From assembly GCA_938040985.1 (NCBI GenBank), contig CALHZD010000087.1:1-36615 (forward strand): a stretch of DNA of 36,615 bases. The letters run 5' to 3'. The DNA comes from an uncultured Propionivibrio sp. Its GTDB lineage: Bacteria > Pseudomonadota > Gammaproteobacteria > Burkholderiales > Rhodocyclaceae. Positions 9,308-18,401 of the stretch are shown in pieces (the stretch's first letter is position 1; each line of letters opens with the position of its first letter). The notes beneath the pieces are model-generated. The model searched no databases. It saw nothing but the letters and a program-made list of their open reading frames with translations, and was not told the origin of the DNA. A program made the translations under genes and the position numbers.

Positions 9308-10828
9308 ATGGAAACAGACATCGCAAACACGCTGTTTGGCCTGCCGATGCCGATCGTCGGTTTGATCATCGCGGTTTTTGTCCTGATCTATCTGGTCTTG
9401 CGCACGCGGGTGCACGCGTTCATCGCCATGCTGATCGCTTCCGCCATCGCCGGTATGCTGGGTGGCCTGAGCGCGACCGATACCGTCAACGCCATTACCA
9501 AAGGCTTTGGCAACACGCTGGGCAGCATCGGGATCGTTATCGGCCTGGGCGTCATGATGGGGCGGATCCTCGAAGTTTCAGGGGCAGCCGAGCAGATGGC
9601 CTACAGCTTTATCCGCTTCCTGGGCAAGAAAAAGGAAGAATGGGCGCTGGCGATCACCGGCTATATCGTCAGCATCCCGATTTTCGTCGATTCGGCTTTC
9701 GTGGTGCTCTATCCCGTCGCCAAGGCGCTGGCGAAAAGCAGCCGGCGCTCGCTGCTGACGCTGGGCGTGGCGTTGGCCGGCGGTCTGGTCGTTACCCACC
9801 ACACCGTACCGCCGACGCCGGGACCGCTGGGCGTGGCCGGCATCTTCGAGGTCGATCTCGGCGCCATGCTGCTTTCCGGCATGATTTTCGCCGTGCCTTG
9901 CGTTATCGGCATGGTGCTTTATGCGCAATGGCTGGACAAGCGTTACCCGGATTTCAACGCGGAAGTCTTTGGCGAAGCGGCGCCGCCTGATACGTCCGCG
10001 GACGCTCCGGACATGCCGCAAGGCAAGCCGCTGCCCAGTCTGTTTCTGTCCATGCTGCCGATTGTTCTGCCGATTGCGCTGATTTTCATCAAAGCGATCG
10101 TCGACATGGGCGCCGGCTATTTTATTGAAGGCGGCGATGCCCTCAAGCTGTTCAAAGCGGGCGCGGGCTACCAGACCATTGCTTTCGTCGGCCATCCGGT
10201 CGTTGCGCTTGCCCTGAGCGTGCTGGTTGCCGTGTATACCCTGATGCCGCGCGCCAGCGCCCACGATACGGCCATGCGTCTGGAAGAAGGGGTGACCAGC
10301 GCCGGCATCATTCTGCTCGTCACGGGGGCCGGCGGTGCGCTCGGCGCCATTCTGCGCGACAGCGGGGCGGGCAAGCAGCTGGCGGAACAGATCGCCCAGC
10401 ATCTGCCGTTTTCGCCAATCATGATTCCTTTCATCGTGGCGACCCTGATGCGTTTTATCCAGGGATCGGGGACGGTAGCAATGATCGCCGGCGCGTCTAT
10501 CTCGATGCCGATTCTTTCCGAAATCGAGGGCATCAACATGCTGATGGCCGCCAATGCCGCGACCATGGGGTCGCTATTCTGCGGGTATTTCAACGACAGC
10601 CTGTTTTGGGTGGTTAACCGGATGATGGGCATTGCCGAAGTGAAAAAGCAGATGATCGTCTGGTCGGTTCCGACGACCATTGCCTGGGGCATCGGCGGCG
10701 CATGCGTCGCTTTGGCCAACTTCGTTTTCGGTCAAGGCGGCAAGCTGATTGATCCGCTGCTGCCGCTGGTGATTCTGGCGTTGGTCATGGCTTACGTGTT
10801 ACATATGGACAGGCAGCTTGCCGAATGA
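9308..10828 (+). CDS. GntP-family permease, probable L-threonate transporter
   Basis: A polytopic inner-membrane protein of 506 residues in the gluconate:H+ symporter (GntP) family, with about 12-14 hydrophobic segments. Family features include IPIFVDSAFVVLYP near residue 120, the THHTVPPTPGP loop, and GSGTVAMI followed by SLFCGYFNDSLFW in the C-terminal half. It ends the tetronate operon, so uptake of L-threonate or a related four-carbon acid sugar is the likely role; this is inferred from position. The start at 9308 has a GAGGAG site. A 146-bp gap separates it from otnI and contains a 7-bp hairpin (GCCGGTG/CACCGGC, about 9198-9225) that may adjust relative expression. Confidence 0.87.
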   Translation: METDIANTLFGLPMPIVGLIIAVFVLIYLVLRTRVHAFIAMLIASAIAGMLGGLSATDTVNAITKGFGNTLGSIGIVIGLGVMMGRILEVSGAAEQMAYSFIRFLGKKKEEWALAITGYIVSIPIFVDSAFVVLYPVAKALAKSSRRSLLTLGVALAGGLVVTHHTVPPTPGPLGVAGIFEVDLGAMLLSGMIFAVPCVIGMVLYAQWLDKRYPDFNAEVFGEAAPPDTSADAPDMPQGKPLPSLFLSMLPIVLPIALIFIKAIVDMGAGYFIEGGDALKLFKAGAGYQTIAFVGHPVVALALSVLVAVYTLMPRASAHDTAMRLEEGVTSAGIILLVTGAGGALGAILRDSGAGKQLAEQIAQHLPFSPIMIPFIVATLMRFIQGSGTVAMIAGASISMPILSEIEGINMLMAANAATMGSLFCGYFNDSLFWVVNRMMGIAEVKKQMIVWSVPTTIAWGIGGACVALANFVFGQGGKLIDPLLPLVILALVMAYVLHMDRQLAE

Positions 10829-11150
10829 GTCATGGCGGTCGAGGCCGGGAAGCCCTTGTGATACGGGCTTTCCGGCTTCGATACGTTAGAAAACGCGTTG
10901 GAAAATTTTTGAAAAATAGGAGCGAAGTTGCGGCAGGGGGTTGGGTATCCATGAAATGCGCTTCGGCAAAATATCAATGTGCCAGGCGTCGTCGCCTAAA
11001 GCGGCGTGTTGTGTTGCCGTTGCGCGTTACTTCCCAGCTGCACGTTGCCGGCGCCGGTAGCGCGCAAGTGGGCATTGCTGCCGAACGGGTCGATTGACCG
11101 GGCCAGACCGGAAGCCACCGACCCCTCCCATCTTTTTCAGAGAAAACGAC
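10829..11150. other. Intergenic gap after the threonate operon
   Basis: The first 50 bp contain an 11-bp hairpin (10845-10875, CCGGGAAGCCC with GGGCTTTCCGG, one G-T pair) just after the permease. It probably ends the operon or protects its 3' end, but no T-run follows. The rest includes an AT-rich patch (10898-10920) that may carry the promoter of the next gene. I see no gene in it. Confidence 0.45.
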
Positions 11151-12935
11151 ATGAAAATTTCCTCTTCACGCCGCAGTTATTTTCTAGCGGCCTTGTTGGC
11201 CTTCCTCGCGCTTTGCGCGTCCTGGCTGGGGAACCGCATTGAGCGTGATTTTGGCCGGGTGGACGTCAACACCGTGATATTTATGACCGAGGAACTGCAA
11301 CCCATGGTCGCCAAGTTGTATCGCCCGCTGACGGCGACGGTCGAGCATCCCGCGCCGGGGCTGCTGGCCCTGCATGGTTACCAGAGCGATAAAGAAGCGG
11401 CTTCCACCTTTGGCGCGCTGGAGCTGGCGCGGCGCGGCTATGTAGTGCTGGCGATCGACCAGTTCGGCCATGGTTATTCCACTCGGTTTCCCGCTTCAAA
11501 CAAGAACATGAGCGGTTCAAACAATGGTTACCAGTACCTGAAAAGCCTGCCTTTCGTCGATGCAAACCGCCTGGGCATCTTTGGTCATTCTACCGGAGCG
11601 CTCAATGCCATCCGTGTCGCCAGGGCCAACCCCGATCATCGTGCGGTCAATGGGCAGAGCAGCAACGGCGGCGAGATGAGGGGGCTGAACAACTACCTGC
11701 TGACTCAGGGCTTGTATGAAGAAATCGGGGGGTATCGTGAAAGAACGTTTCCGGTTAAGGATCTTGTCCGCAATGCCAACCGCCTCAAGGCATTCGATTT
11801 GCCGGCGGACGCCACGTTGGAATGGAACCATACCTACGGAAATTTTACCGACGGCAGCGCCCGGCGCGCCGATTTGGTGAGCGGCACTCATCTGGGCGTC
11901 ATGATTTCCGCCGAGACCAACCGGAGCGCCATCGACTGGTTTGGGCAGGCGTTCGATCAGAAAAATAATATCGATGGCTACACTTACTGGCATAAGGAGT
12001 TTTGCGGCCTGGCCGCGCTCTTCTTCGCCTTGGCGGCCATGCTCTTTCTGGCTAACGGCCTGCTGGCATTGCCTTACTTTGCCGCCGCCTGCCAGCCGGT
12101 CGAGCGCGCGTCCTGGCTGCCTCGGCGGACCTGGCTTGGCCTGGGCATGATCAATATTGCCCTGACCATGCTGCTTTACCCCGTTTTCACCCAATGGGGC
12201 GGGGCGAACGAGCCGATCGCCGCCGTGCTGCCGTTCATGCCGCTGGAAATGGGCAATGGCATCATCACCTGGTTGCTGGTCAGTGCGCTGGTCAGTGTTG
12301 TGTTCTTCATTTTATGGCGGCACGGCCAGCCCATTCCGCTTGACCGTCTCGGCATCACTGCCGCGCCTGCGCAGGGACGGGGCGTCTGCCGCCATGCTGT
12401 GCTGGCTTTCCTTCTTGCCGGCGCGCTCTACGCGCTGACATTATTCATCTACAACCTGTTTGCCCAGGAGCTGCGCTTCCTCTGGCCGTTGCTCAAACCG
12501 ATGACCAACGCGCGCTGGCGGATTTTTCCTGTTTACTGGCTGCTCATTTTTATCGCTTTTGTCGCCATCAATGGCCTGATCCTTACCGCGCAGATGAAGC
12601 AGCTGGTCGGAAAAAGCTTTACGCTGACCTGGCTGCGCTGGAGCCTGGGCAGCATCGCGATCTCGGTGGGCGGCCTGTGCATGCTCTGGTGCCTGCACTT
12701 TATTCCGAATTACCTGCAAATCGGCCCCGGTTTCGATGTGCTGGGATTGCCGAAATTTGGCGGCCGCTGGATGATGATGTTGCCGGTCATCATCAGCCAG
12801 TTCTGCGCGATGATCGTCATCAATCACTGGTGCTACCTGAAAACGGGCTATATCTGGCTGGGCGTGACACTCACTTCGCTGCTGATGGCCTGGATGATGG
12901 TTGGCGGCCAGGTGATTGGCCGTTTTACGGCTTAA
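11151..12935 (+). CDS. Alpha/beta hydrolase fused to a polytopic membrane domain
   Basis: A 594-residue protein. A basic N-terminus and hydrophobic segment (about 10-27) act as a membrane anchor. Residues 50-280 form an alpha/beta-hydrolase domain with an oxyanion element LLALHGYQSD (71-80) and nucleophile elbow GHSTG (145-149, Ser147). The catalytic His is possibly His247 (SGTHLG). From about 285 to the end there are roughly eight hydrophobic helices, so the hydrolase domain would be tethered at the membrane, likely on the periplasmic side. An esterase, lipase or peptidase role is possible but the substrate is unknown. The start ATG follows a GAGAAAACGAC stretch, a weak ribosome site. It is a single-gene unit between the threonate operon and convergent clpA. 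I recognise the hydrolase fold but not the membrane half. Confidence 0.82.
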   Translation: MKISSSRRSYFLAALLAFLALCASWLGNRIERDFGRVDVNTVIFMTEELQPMVAKLYRPLTATVEHPAPGLLALHGYQSDKEAASTFGALELARRGYVVLAIDQFGHGYSTRFPASNKNMSGSNNGYQYLKSLPFVDANRLGIFGHSTGALNAIRVARANPDHRAVNGQSSNGGEMRGLNNYLLTQGLYEEIGGYRERTFPVKDLVRNANRLKAFDLPADATLEWNHTYGNFTDGSARRADLVSGTHLGVMISAETNRSAIDWFGQAFDQKNNIDGYTYWHKEFCGLAALFFALAAMLFLANGLLALPYFAAACQPVERASWLPRRTWLGLGMINIALTMLLYPVFTQWGGANEPIAAVLPFMPLEMGNGIITWLLVSALVSVVFFILWRHGQPIPLDRLGITAAPAQGRGVCRHAVLAFLLAGALYALTLFIYNLFAQELRFLWPLLKPMTNARWRIFPVYWLLIFIAFVAINGLILTAQMKQLVGKSFTLTWLRWSLGSIAISVGGLCMLWCLHFIPNYLQIGPGFDVLGLPKFGGRWMMMLPVIISQFCAMIVINHWCYLKTGYIWLGVTLTSLLMAWMMVGGQVIGRFTA

Positions 12936-13197
12936 GTCCGGGGCGTCTGGAAAATGCACGTAAAAACGCGCCCGCCTAAAGACCGGAGGCCGCTATGCCG
13001 GCGCATTTGCGGCCATATCGACCGTGCCGCTTCCGCAGGCACCGGCTTGGTGTCGGGCGCAGACATATTTCTAAAGGCCAAAGGCCCGAATCTGGCGGGT
13101 GGTGTGACGAAACGCCGATGCTGTAGTGGCTGCCATCTATTACGCCTGGGTAGGTCGTGGCGAAATGATGAAAGGCGCCGGAGTGTTTTTAGTCCGG

Positions 13198-15474
13198 TCA
13201 GACGGCGACGGGAGTTTCCGTTTCTGGCAGCAGCAGCCGAACCTTGCCATCCGCGTCGATATCGACTTCGACGCGGCCGCCATGAGTCAGGCGTCCGAAC
13301 AGCAGCTCGTCGGCCAGCGCCGCGCGAATGGTGTCCTGAATCAGGCGCGCCATCGGACGTGCGCCCATCTGCGGGTCAAAGCCTTGATCAGCCAGATAGG
13401 CCTTGAGTGCATCCGAGAAGGTGGCTTCGACTTTCTTTTCGTGCAACTGGGCTTCCAGCTGCATCAGGAATTTATCGACGACGCGCAGAATAATTTCCGG
13501 ACTGAGCGGCTGGAATGGAATGATGGCATCGAGCCGGTTGCGGAATTCCGGCGAGAAGATACGCCGGATCTCGGCCATTTCGTCGCCGGCCTGGCGTGCG
13601 CCGGTAAAACCGATCGTGCTTTTCTGCAAATCTTCCTGGCCGGCGTTGGTGGTCAGGATGATGATGACGTTGCGAAAGTCCGTCTTGCGCCCATTGTTGT
13701 CGGTCAGCGTGCCGTGATCCATGACCTGGAGCAGAATGCTGTAGATGTCGGGATGCGCTTTCTCGATTTCGTCGAGCAGCAGTACGCAATAAGGCTTTTT
13801 GGTGACGGCTTCGGTCAACTGGCCGCCCTGATCGAAGCCCACATAGCCGGGCGGCGCGCCGATGAGGCGGGAAACGGCGTGGCGCTCCATGTATTCGGAC
13901 ATATCGAAACGCAGCAGGTCGACTCCCAAACAATAGGCGAGCTGCCGGGCGACCTCGGTTTTGCCGACGCCGGTCGGCCCGGAAAAGAGAAAGCTGCCGA
14001 TGGGACGCTCCGGCATGCCCAGTCCTGAGCGCGCCATTTTGATGGCTCTGGCCAGCGCTTCGATGGCGGCATCTTGGCCAAAGACGACGGCTTTCAGATC
14101 GCGGTCAAGATTTTTCAGCGCATTGCGGTCATCGGCGCTGACCTGCGTGGAAGGCACGCGGGCGATGCGCGCGACGATCTCTTCGATATCCTGCCGGCCG
14201 ATGACTTTTTTCTGCTTCGATTTGGGCAGGATGCGCTGTGCTGCGCCCGCTTCGTCGATGACATCAATGGCCTTGTCGGGCAGGTGGCGATCGGTGATGA
14301 AGCGCACGGACAGGTCGACCGCCGAACTCAGCGCTGCCGCCGAGTAGCGGATGCCATGGTGCGCCTCGAAACGCGATTTCAGTCCCTTCAGAATAGCCAG
14401 CGCATCGGCCGTTGACGGTTCGCTGACATCGATTTTCTGAAAACGGCGCGATAGCGCATGATCTTTCTCGAAAATGCCGCGATACTCGTTATAGGTCGTT
14501 GCGCCGATGCATTTGAGCAGGCCGCCGGACAACGCCGGTTTGAGTAGGTTCGATGCGTCCATGGTGCCGCCGGAGGCCGCGCCCGCGCCGATCAGCGTAT
14601 GAATTTCGTCAATGAACAAAATGGCTTCGGGCGTTTCGGCCAACTGCTTGAGTACGCCTTTGAGACGTTGTTCGAAGTCGCCGCGATACTTGGCGCCGGC
14701 TAGCAGCGCGCCCATATCCAGCGCATAAATTCTTGCCTGTGCCAGTACCGCCGGCGCTTCGCCGTCGACGATACGGCGCGCCAGGCCTTCGGCAATGGCG
14801 GTCTTGCCGACGCCGGCTTCGCCAACCAGCAACGGGTTGTTCTTGCGGCGGCGGCAGAGCGTCTGGATAAGGCGTTCCAGCTCGTCGTCCCGCCCGATCA
14901 ACGGGTCGATTCTGCCTTGCAGCGCCAGGGCGTTGAGGTCGATCGTATAACTGTCGAGCGGGTTGGACAGCGAGGCGGATTCCGCCGATGTTTCGCTGTC
15001 GCCGCGGGACGCCGACGCTTCGTTGCGTGCGGCATCCTGCGGCATCTTGCTGATACCGTGGGCAATGAAGTTGACAATGTCGAGTCGCGTAATGCCATGT
15101 TTTTGCAGGTAATAGGCAGCATGCGATTCCTTTTCGCCAAAAATGGCGACGAGCACGTTGGCGCCGTTGACCTCCTTCTTGCCGGCTGACTGGACATGCA
15201 GCATGGCACGCTGGATGACGCGCCGAAAGCCCAGCGTGGGCTGCGTGTCGATTTCTTCGTCGCCGCCAATTTGAGGCGAATGCTCGTTGATAAAGACCGT
15301 CAATTCATGCCGCAGCGTTTCAAGTTGGCCGCCGCAGGCGCGTAGCGCCGCCGCCGCCGAGGGATTATCGAGCAAGGCAAGCAGTAGATGCTCGACGGTG
15401 ATGAATTCATGGCGATTCTGTCGCGCTTCAACGAAGGCAAGGTGCAGGCTGACTTCCAGTTCTTGTGCAATCAT
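13198..15474 (-). CDS. clpA: ATP-dependent Clp protease ATP-binding subunit ClpA
   Basis: An AAA+ unfoldase of 758 residues that feeds substrates to ClpP, cytoplasmic. The N-domain (1-145) binds the ClpS adaptor. The first ATPase domain has Walker A GEAGVGKT (218-225) and Walker B FIDE (287-290). The second has GPTGVGKT (499-506) and LLLDEI (565-570). The ClpP-docking loop IGF is at 621-623. The length matches proteobacterial ClpA. Its ATG directly follows the clpS stop with no intervening base, so expression is coupled to the adaptor. The linker at 150-172 is Ser/Ala-rich. No strong terminator is visible beyond its end. Confidence 0.97.
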   Translation of the reverse strand: MIAQELEVSLHLAFVEARQNRHEFITVEHLLLALLDNPSAAAALRACGGQLETLRHELTVFINEHSPQIGGDEEIDTQPTLGFRRVIQRAMLHVQSAGKKEVNGANVLVAIFGEKESHAAYYLQKHGITRLDIVNFIAHGISKMPQDAARNEASASRGDSETSAESASLSNPLDSYTIDLNALALQGRIDPLIGRDDELERLIQTLCRRRKNNPLLVGEAGVGKTAIAEGLARRIVDGEAPAVLAQARIYALDMGALLAGAKYRGDFEQRLKGVLKQLAETPEAILFIDEIHTLIGAGAASGGTMDASNLLKPALSGGLLKCIGATTYNEYRGIFEKDHALSRRFQKIDVSEPSTADALAILKGLKSRFEAHHGIRYSAAALSSAVDLSVRFITDRHLPDKAIDVIDEAGAAQRILPKSKQKKVIGRQDIEEIVARIARVPSTQVSADDRNALKNLDRDLKAVVFGQDAAIEALARAIKMARSGLGMPERPIGSFLFSGPTGVGKTEVARQLAYCLGVDLLRFDMSEYMERHAVSRLIGAPPGYVGFDQGGQLTEAVTKKPYCVLLLDEIEKAHPDIYSILLQVMDHGTLTDNNGRKTDFRNVIIILTTNAGQEDLQKSTIGFTGARQAGDEMAEIRRIFSPEFRNRLDAIIPFQPLSPEIILRVVDKFLMQLEAQLHEKKVEATFSDALKAYLADQGFDPQMGARPMARLIQDTIRAALADELLFGRLTHGGRVEVDIDADGKVRLLLPETETPVAV

Positions 15475-15786
15475 TCAATTTTTCTCCATGATGCAGGCGA
15501 GCGGATGACCATTCGCGCGGGCGTAAGCCATAACCTGTTCCGCCTTGGTGGCCGCGATATCGCGCGAATAGACGCCGCAGATGGCTCGGCCTTCCGTATG
15601 CACCTTGAGCATGATCTGCGTCGCCCGCTCGCGGTCCATGGCAAAGAATTTTTGCAGGATGTGTACGACGAAATCCATGGGCGTAAAGTCATCATTGAGC
15701 AGCAGCACGGTATACAGCGGCGGCGGGGCAAGCCGGGTGTGCCGTACTTCGAGAAGAATATCGGTTTTGGGCTGTTTGTCGCTCAT
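15475..15786 (-). CDS. clpS: ATP-dependent Clp protease adaptor ClpS
   Basis: A 103-residue N-recognin that delivers proteins with destabilising N-terminal residues to ClpA. The binding-pocket residues are visible: Asn31 and Asp32 in LLNDDFTP, and His63 in KVHTEG, matching Asn34, Asp35 and His66 of E. coli ClpS. The start at 15786 is chosen because family homology and the usual length begin there; the frame is open to 15885, but that extension is not ClpS-like. It abuts clpA without a gap and is transcribed away from the divergent cold-shock gene. Confidence 0.96.
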   Translation of the reverse strand: MSDKQPKTDILLEVRHTRLAPPPLYTVLLLNDDFTPMDFVVHILQKFFAMDRERATQIMLKVHTEGRAICGVYSRDIAATKAEQVMAYARANGHPLACIMEKN

Positions 15787-16020
15787 TGGCGCATTGTATA
15801 GCGAATAGGTTTCGTTGAAGCCATACGAGGCGGCGATCGCAGATTCCTGACGTAATTTTCGTTGTCGCGCCAGGAAATATTTCACATTCGAAGGTTAAAA
15901 CGCTTGACGCATCATGGGAATTTAGCGTACAAAGCGGGCGTGCCTGAATCCGGATGTTTTGGGTTCCAGGCATGCAAGTCGGGCATTACCCGGATTCTGT
16001 CTTTTTTAAGGATGCAGCAT

Positions 16021-16224
16021 ATGGCAACAGGTACAGTAAAGTGGTTCAATGACGCCAAGGGTTTTGGTTTCATCACCCCGGATGATGGTAGCGAAGACCT
16101 CTTCGCCCACTTCTCGGCGATCAGCATGAACGGATTCAAAACCCTCAAAGAAGGGGAGAAGGTTTCTTTTGATGTCACTCAGGGACCCAAGGGAAAACAA
16201 GCTTCCAATATTACGCGCGCCTAA
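16021..16224 (+). CDS. Cold-shock domain protein
   Basis: A single-domain CspA-family RNA/DNA-binding protein of 67 residues. It carries both RNA-binding motifs: RNP1 as KGFGFI (residues 15-20) and RNP2 as LFAHFSA. It probably melts RNA secondary structure as an RNA chaperone. The start at 16021 follows AAGGA; an in-frame ATG lies nine bases earlier and is less well placed. The gap to divergent clpS is 234 bp, leaving room for a long 5' leader of the kind known in csp genes, and a strong terminator follows. The sequence does not tell which paralogue it is or whether it is cold-inducible. Confidence 0.95.
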   Translation: MATGTVKWFNDAKGFGFITPDDGSEDLFAHFSAISMNGFKTLKEGEKVSFDVTQGPKGKQASNITRA

Positions 16225-16247
16225 GCAGCGACCGATGTAATATCCTG

Positions 16248-16269
16248 AACCCGCTTCGGCGGGTTTTTT
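16248..16269 (+). terminator. Intrinsic terminator after the cold-shock gene
   Basis: ACCCGC, a TTCG tetraloop, then GCGGGT and a run of T residues begin 24 bp after the csp stop. The UUCG loop and uninterrupted T-run make this a textbook rho-independent terminator. Confidence 0.92.
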
Positions 16270-16419
16270 GCGGCCATTTTTCGGCGTTTTCCACAAAACG
16301 GCGACTGCCGGCAGGCTCGCGGGCACGGACGAAAAAACAATCTGACACAAACGGATGGCCAGGGCTTCGGTATCATGGCATCCGTTTTTTATTTACTCCT
16401 GTGCCATTGATACGCTGCC

Positions 16420-17961
16420 ATGAAAGCGATTTTCCGCATCACCGCGTCCTCACATAAAGTTCTGCATGCGCCTCCCGGCGCCTGGGTTCCGGCGCGTTCT
16501 TGCCGGCTGTTCCGACAGTGCGCATGCGGCCTTCTGGCGTTGTTCTTGTCCCTGCCGCCCGCCGTGTTTGCGCAAGCAGACGGTCTGCCGGAATTGGGCG
16601 AGGCGGCGCGCGCCGATCTTTCGCCGCAGATCGAGCGCCGCATCGGCGAGCGCATCATGAATGAAATCCGACAACGCGAGCCGGCGTATGTCGAGGACCC
16701 GGAAATCAGCGATTACCTCAATCGCCTGGGTCGCCGCCTGGTCGAAGCCAGCAGTGATCCGACAGGCAGGTTTTATTTTTTTGCCATCCGCGACAATGCA
16801 ATTAATGCATTCGCCATGTTTGGCGGCTACATCGGCGTCAATACGGGAACGATCCTGACGGCACAGACGGAGTCGGAACTGGCGGGCGTGATTGCGCACG
16901 AAATCGGCCACGTCACGCAGAACCACCTGGCGCGCCAGATTGCCAAAGAAAAACAAAATACGGTGCCGATGCTGATTGCCATGGCCGTGGGCATACTGGC
17001 TGCGCGCTCCAACTCTGAGGCGGCGATGGGCGCGATCGTCGGCGCGCAGGCGGGCGCTGCACAGGCGCATTTGGCTTATTCCCGGGATTTTGAGCGCGAG
17101 GCCGATCGCGTCGGTTACCAGATTCTCAGCAAAGCCGGGTTTGACGTGCGCGGTATGCCGGATTTTTTTGGTCGCATGCAGCAGTCTACGCGCATTCGTG
17201 AAAGCGCGGCGCCGGTTTATCTACGTTCGCACCCGCTGACGATCGAGCGGCTGTCCGACATGCAGAACCGTGTGCGGGAATCGCCCTACAAGCAAATCGT
17301 CAGTCATCTCGATTTTTATCTCGTGCGCGCCAAGCTGCGCGCTTATCAAGGGACGCCGGAAGAGGCGGTGCGCGATTTCGACATGCTGGTCAAAGAACGC
17401 AAGTCGGCTTCCCTGGCGGCGGCGCGTTACGGGCTGGCGGCGGCCTATCTGCGCGCAAAAAATGTACAGGCTGCGCAGCGTGAGCTGGAATCACTGCTGG
17501 CTTTGCGCGTCGCTTCGCCCATGATTTCCGGTCTGGCCGGCGCCATCCGCATGGCGGCGCATGATGCGGCCGGTGCGGCGAGTGTATATCGCGAATCGCT
17601 GCAACGCTTTCCGCAGGCAAGATCACTGGCGTATGGCTATGCCGATGCGTTGTTCGATGCGCGCCGGTTCGATACGCTGCTAGATTTCCTCGAATCGCGG
17701 TTGCGCCAGAATCAGGCCGATGCCCGCTTGTATGCCATTCAGGCCAAAACCTATGCGGCGCTCGGCAAGCGCTTTCAGCAGCATCGCGCCCAGGCCGAGG
17801 CCTATGCGCTGGAAGGCCAGCTGGGGGCGGCGATCGAGCAATTACAATACGCGCAACAGGCCAAGGACGGCGATTTTTACGAGCAGTCGGCCGTCGATGC
17901 GCGCCTGCGCGAATTGCGCCAGCAGCAGGCGGAAGAAGACCGCCAGAAAAAAGACCTTTGA
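16420..17961 (+). CDS. bepA: Periplasmic M48 metalloprotease with TPR repeats, BepA-like
   Basis: A 513-residue exported protein related to BepA/YfgC, which in E. coli helps assemble or degrade stalled outer-membrane proteins such as LptD. The N-terminus is long and basic with a hydrophobic core (36-50) and a likely cleavage after VFA at 51. The zinc site is HEIGH (160-164) plus Glu225 in FEREAD, with Asp229 following; the 65-residue spacing equals that of E. coli BepA. SHPLTIER places His271 where the BepA regulatory histidine lies. Residues 310-500 are helical TPR-like repeats. It is followed after 48 bp by a TusA-like gene. The symbol is by homology; function in this organism is inferred. 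Confidence 0.9.
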   Translation: MKAIFRITASSHKVLHAPPGAWVPARSCRLFRQCACGLLALFLSLPPAVFAQADGLPELGEAARADLSPQIERRIGERIMNEIRQREPAYVEDPEISDYLNRLGRRLVEASSDPTGRFYFFAIRDNAINAFAMFGGYIGVNTGTILTAQTESELAGVIAHEIGHVTQNHLARQIAKEKQNTVPMLIAMAVGILAARSNSEAAMGAIVGAQAGAAQAHLAYSRDFEREADRVGYQILSKAGFDVRGMPDFFGRMQQSTRIRESAAPVYLRSHPLTIERLSDMQNRVRESPYKQIVSHLDFYLVRAKLRAYQGTPEEAVRDFDMLVKERKSASLAAARYGLAAAYLRAKNVQAAQRELESLLALRVASPMISGLAGAIRMAAHDAAGAASVYRESLQRFPQARSLAYGYADALFDARRFDTLLDFLESRLRQNQADARLYAIQAKTYAALGKRFQQHRAQAEAYALEGQLGAAIEQLQYAQQAKDGDFYEQSAVDARLRELRQQQAEEDRQKKDL

Positions 17962-18009
17962 AGAGGCGGGCTGGGGCCAAGAGGTTCAGAGATTGGATGG
18001 AGCGCCACC

Positions 18010-18237
18010 ATGCAGTTTGACCAGGAAATTGATGTCAAGGGGATGAATTGCCCTCTGCCGATTCTGCGCACGAAAAAAGCCTTGTTCCAGATGGAAAGCG
18101 GCCAGGTGTTGCGTGTCCTGGCGACCGACCCGGGATCGGTGCGGGATTTCCAGGCCTTTGCCAGGCAGACGGGCAATCGCTTGCTGGAAATGTCGGATGC
18201 CGGGCCGGTCTTTGAGTTTTACTTCCAGCGTAAATAA
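18010..18237 (+). CDS. tusA: TusA-family sulfurtransferase-like protein
   Basis: A 75-residue protein of the TusA/SirA fold. The signature CPxP (Cys14-Pro-Leu-Pro) near the N-terminus holds the persulfide-carrying cysteine. TusA proteins pass sulfur to TusBCD for tRNA 2-thiolation or to other sulfur pathways. Which one applies here cannot be read from the neighbours, a BepA-like protease upstream and a convergent LOG gene downstream. The start has a GGATGGAG site. It is a short but complete member. Confidence 0.85.
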   Translation: MQFDQEIDVKGMNCPLPILRTKKALFQMESGQVLRVLATDPGSVRDFQAFARQTGNRLLEMSDAGPVFEFYFQRK

Positions 18238-18401
18238 AACATCTTAAATTCGAGACTACGGACGAAATCGGCCGCGCTCGGCAATTTCTTTATGCAGCCG
18301 GGCCGGCGCCTGCGCAAACGCCGCGACCGCAAGCGTCGGACGATTGCCGCCGGCAAAGGCTTACAGTGCGGGTGTGTCTGCATCCTTGATGATGCCGTCC
18401 T

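Noticed and set aside
13199..13208. Neisserial DNA uptake sequence
   Set aside because: A GCCGTCTGA-like 9-mer occurs once inside the clpA end; no second copy was noticed, so it is most likely chance.
13126..14028. 300-codon plus-strand frame opposite clpA
   Set aside because: It is an antisense shadow of clpA, whose two ATPase domains are intact on the other strand.
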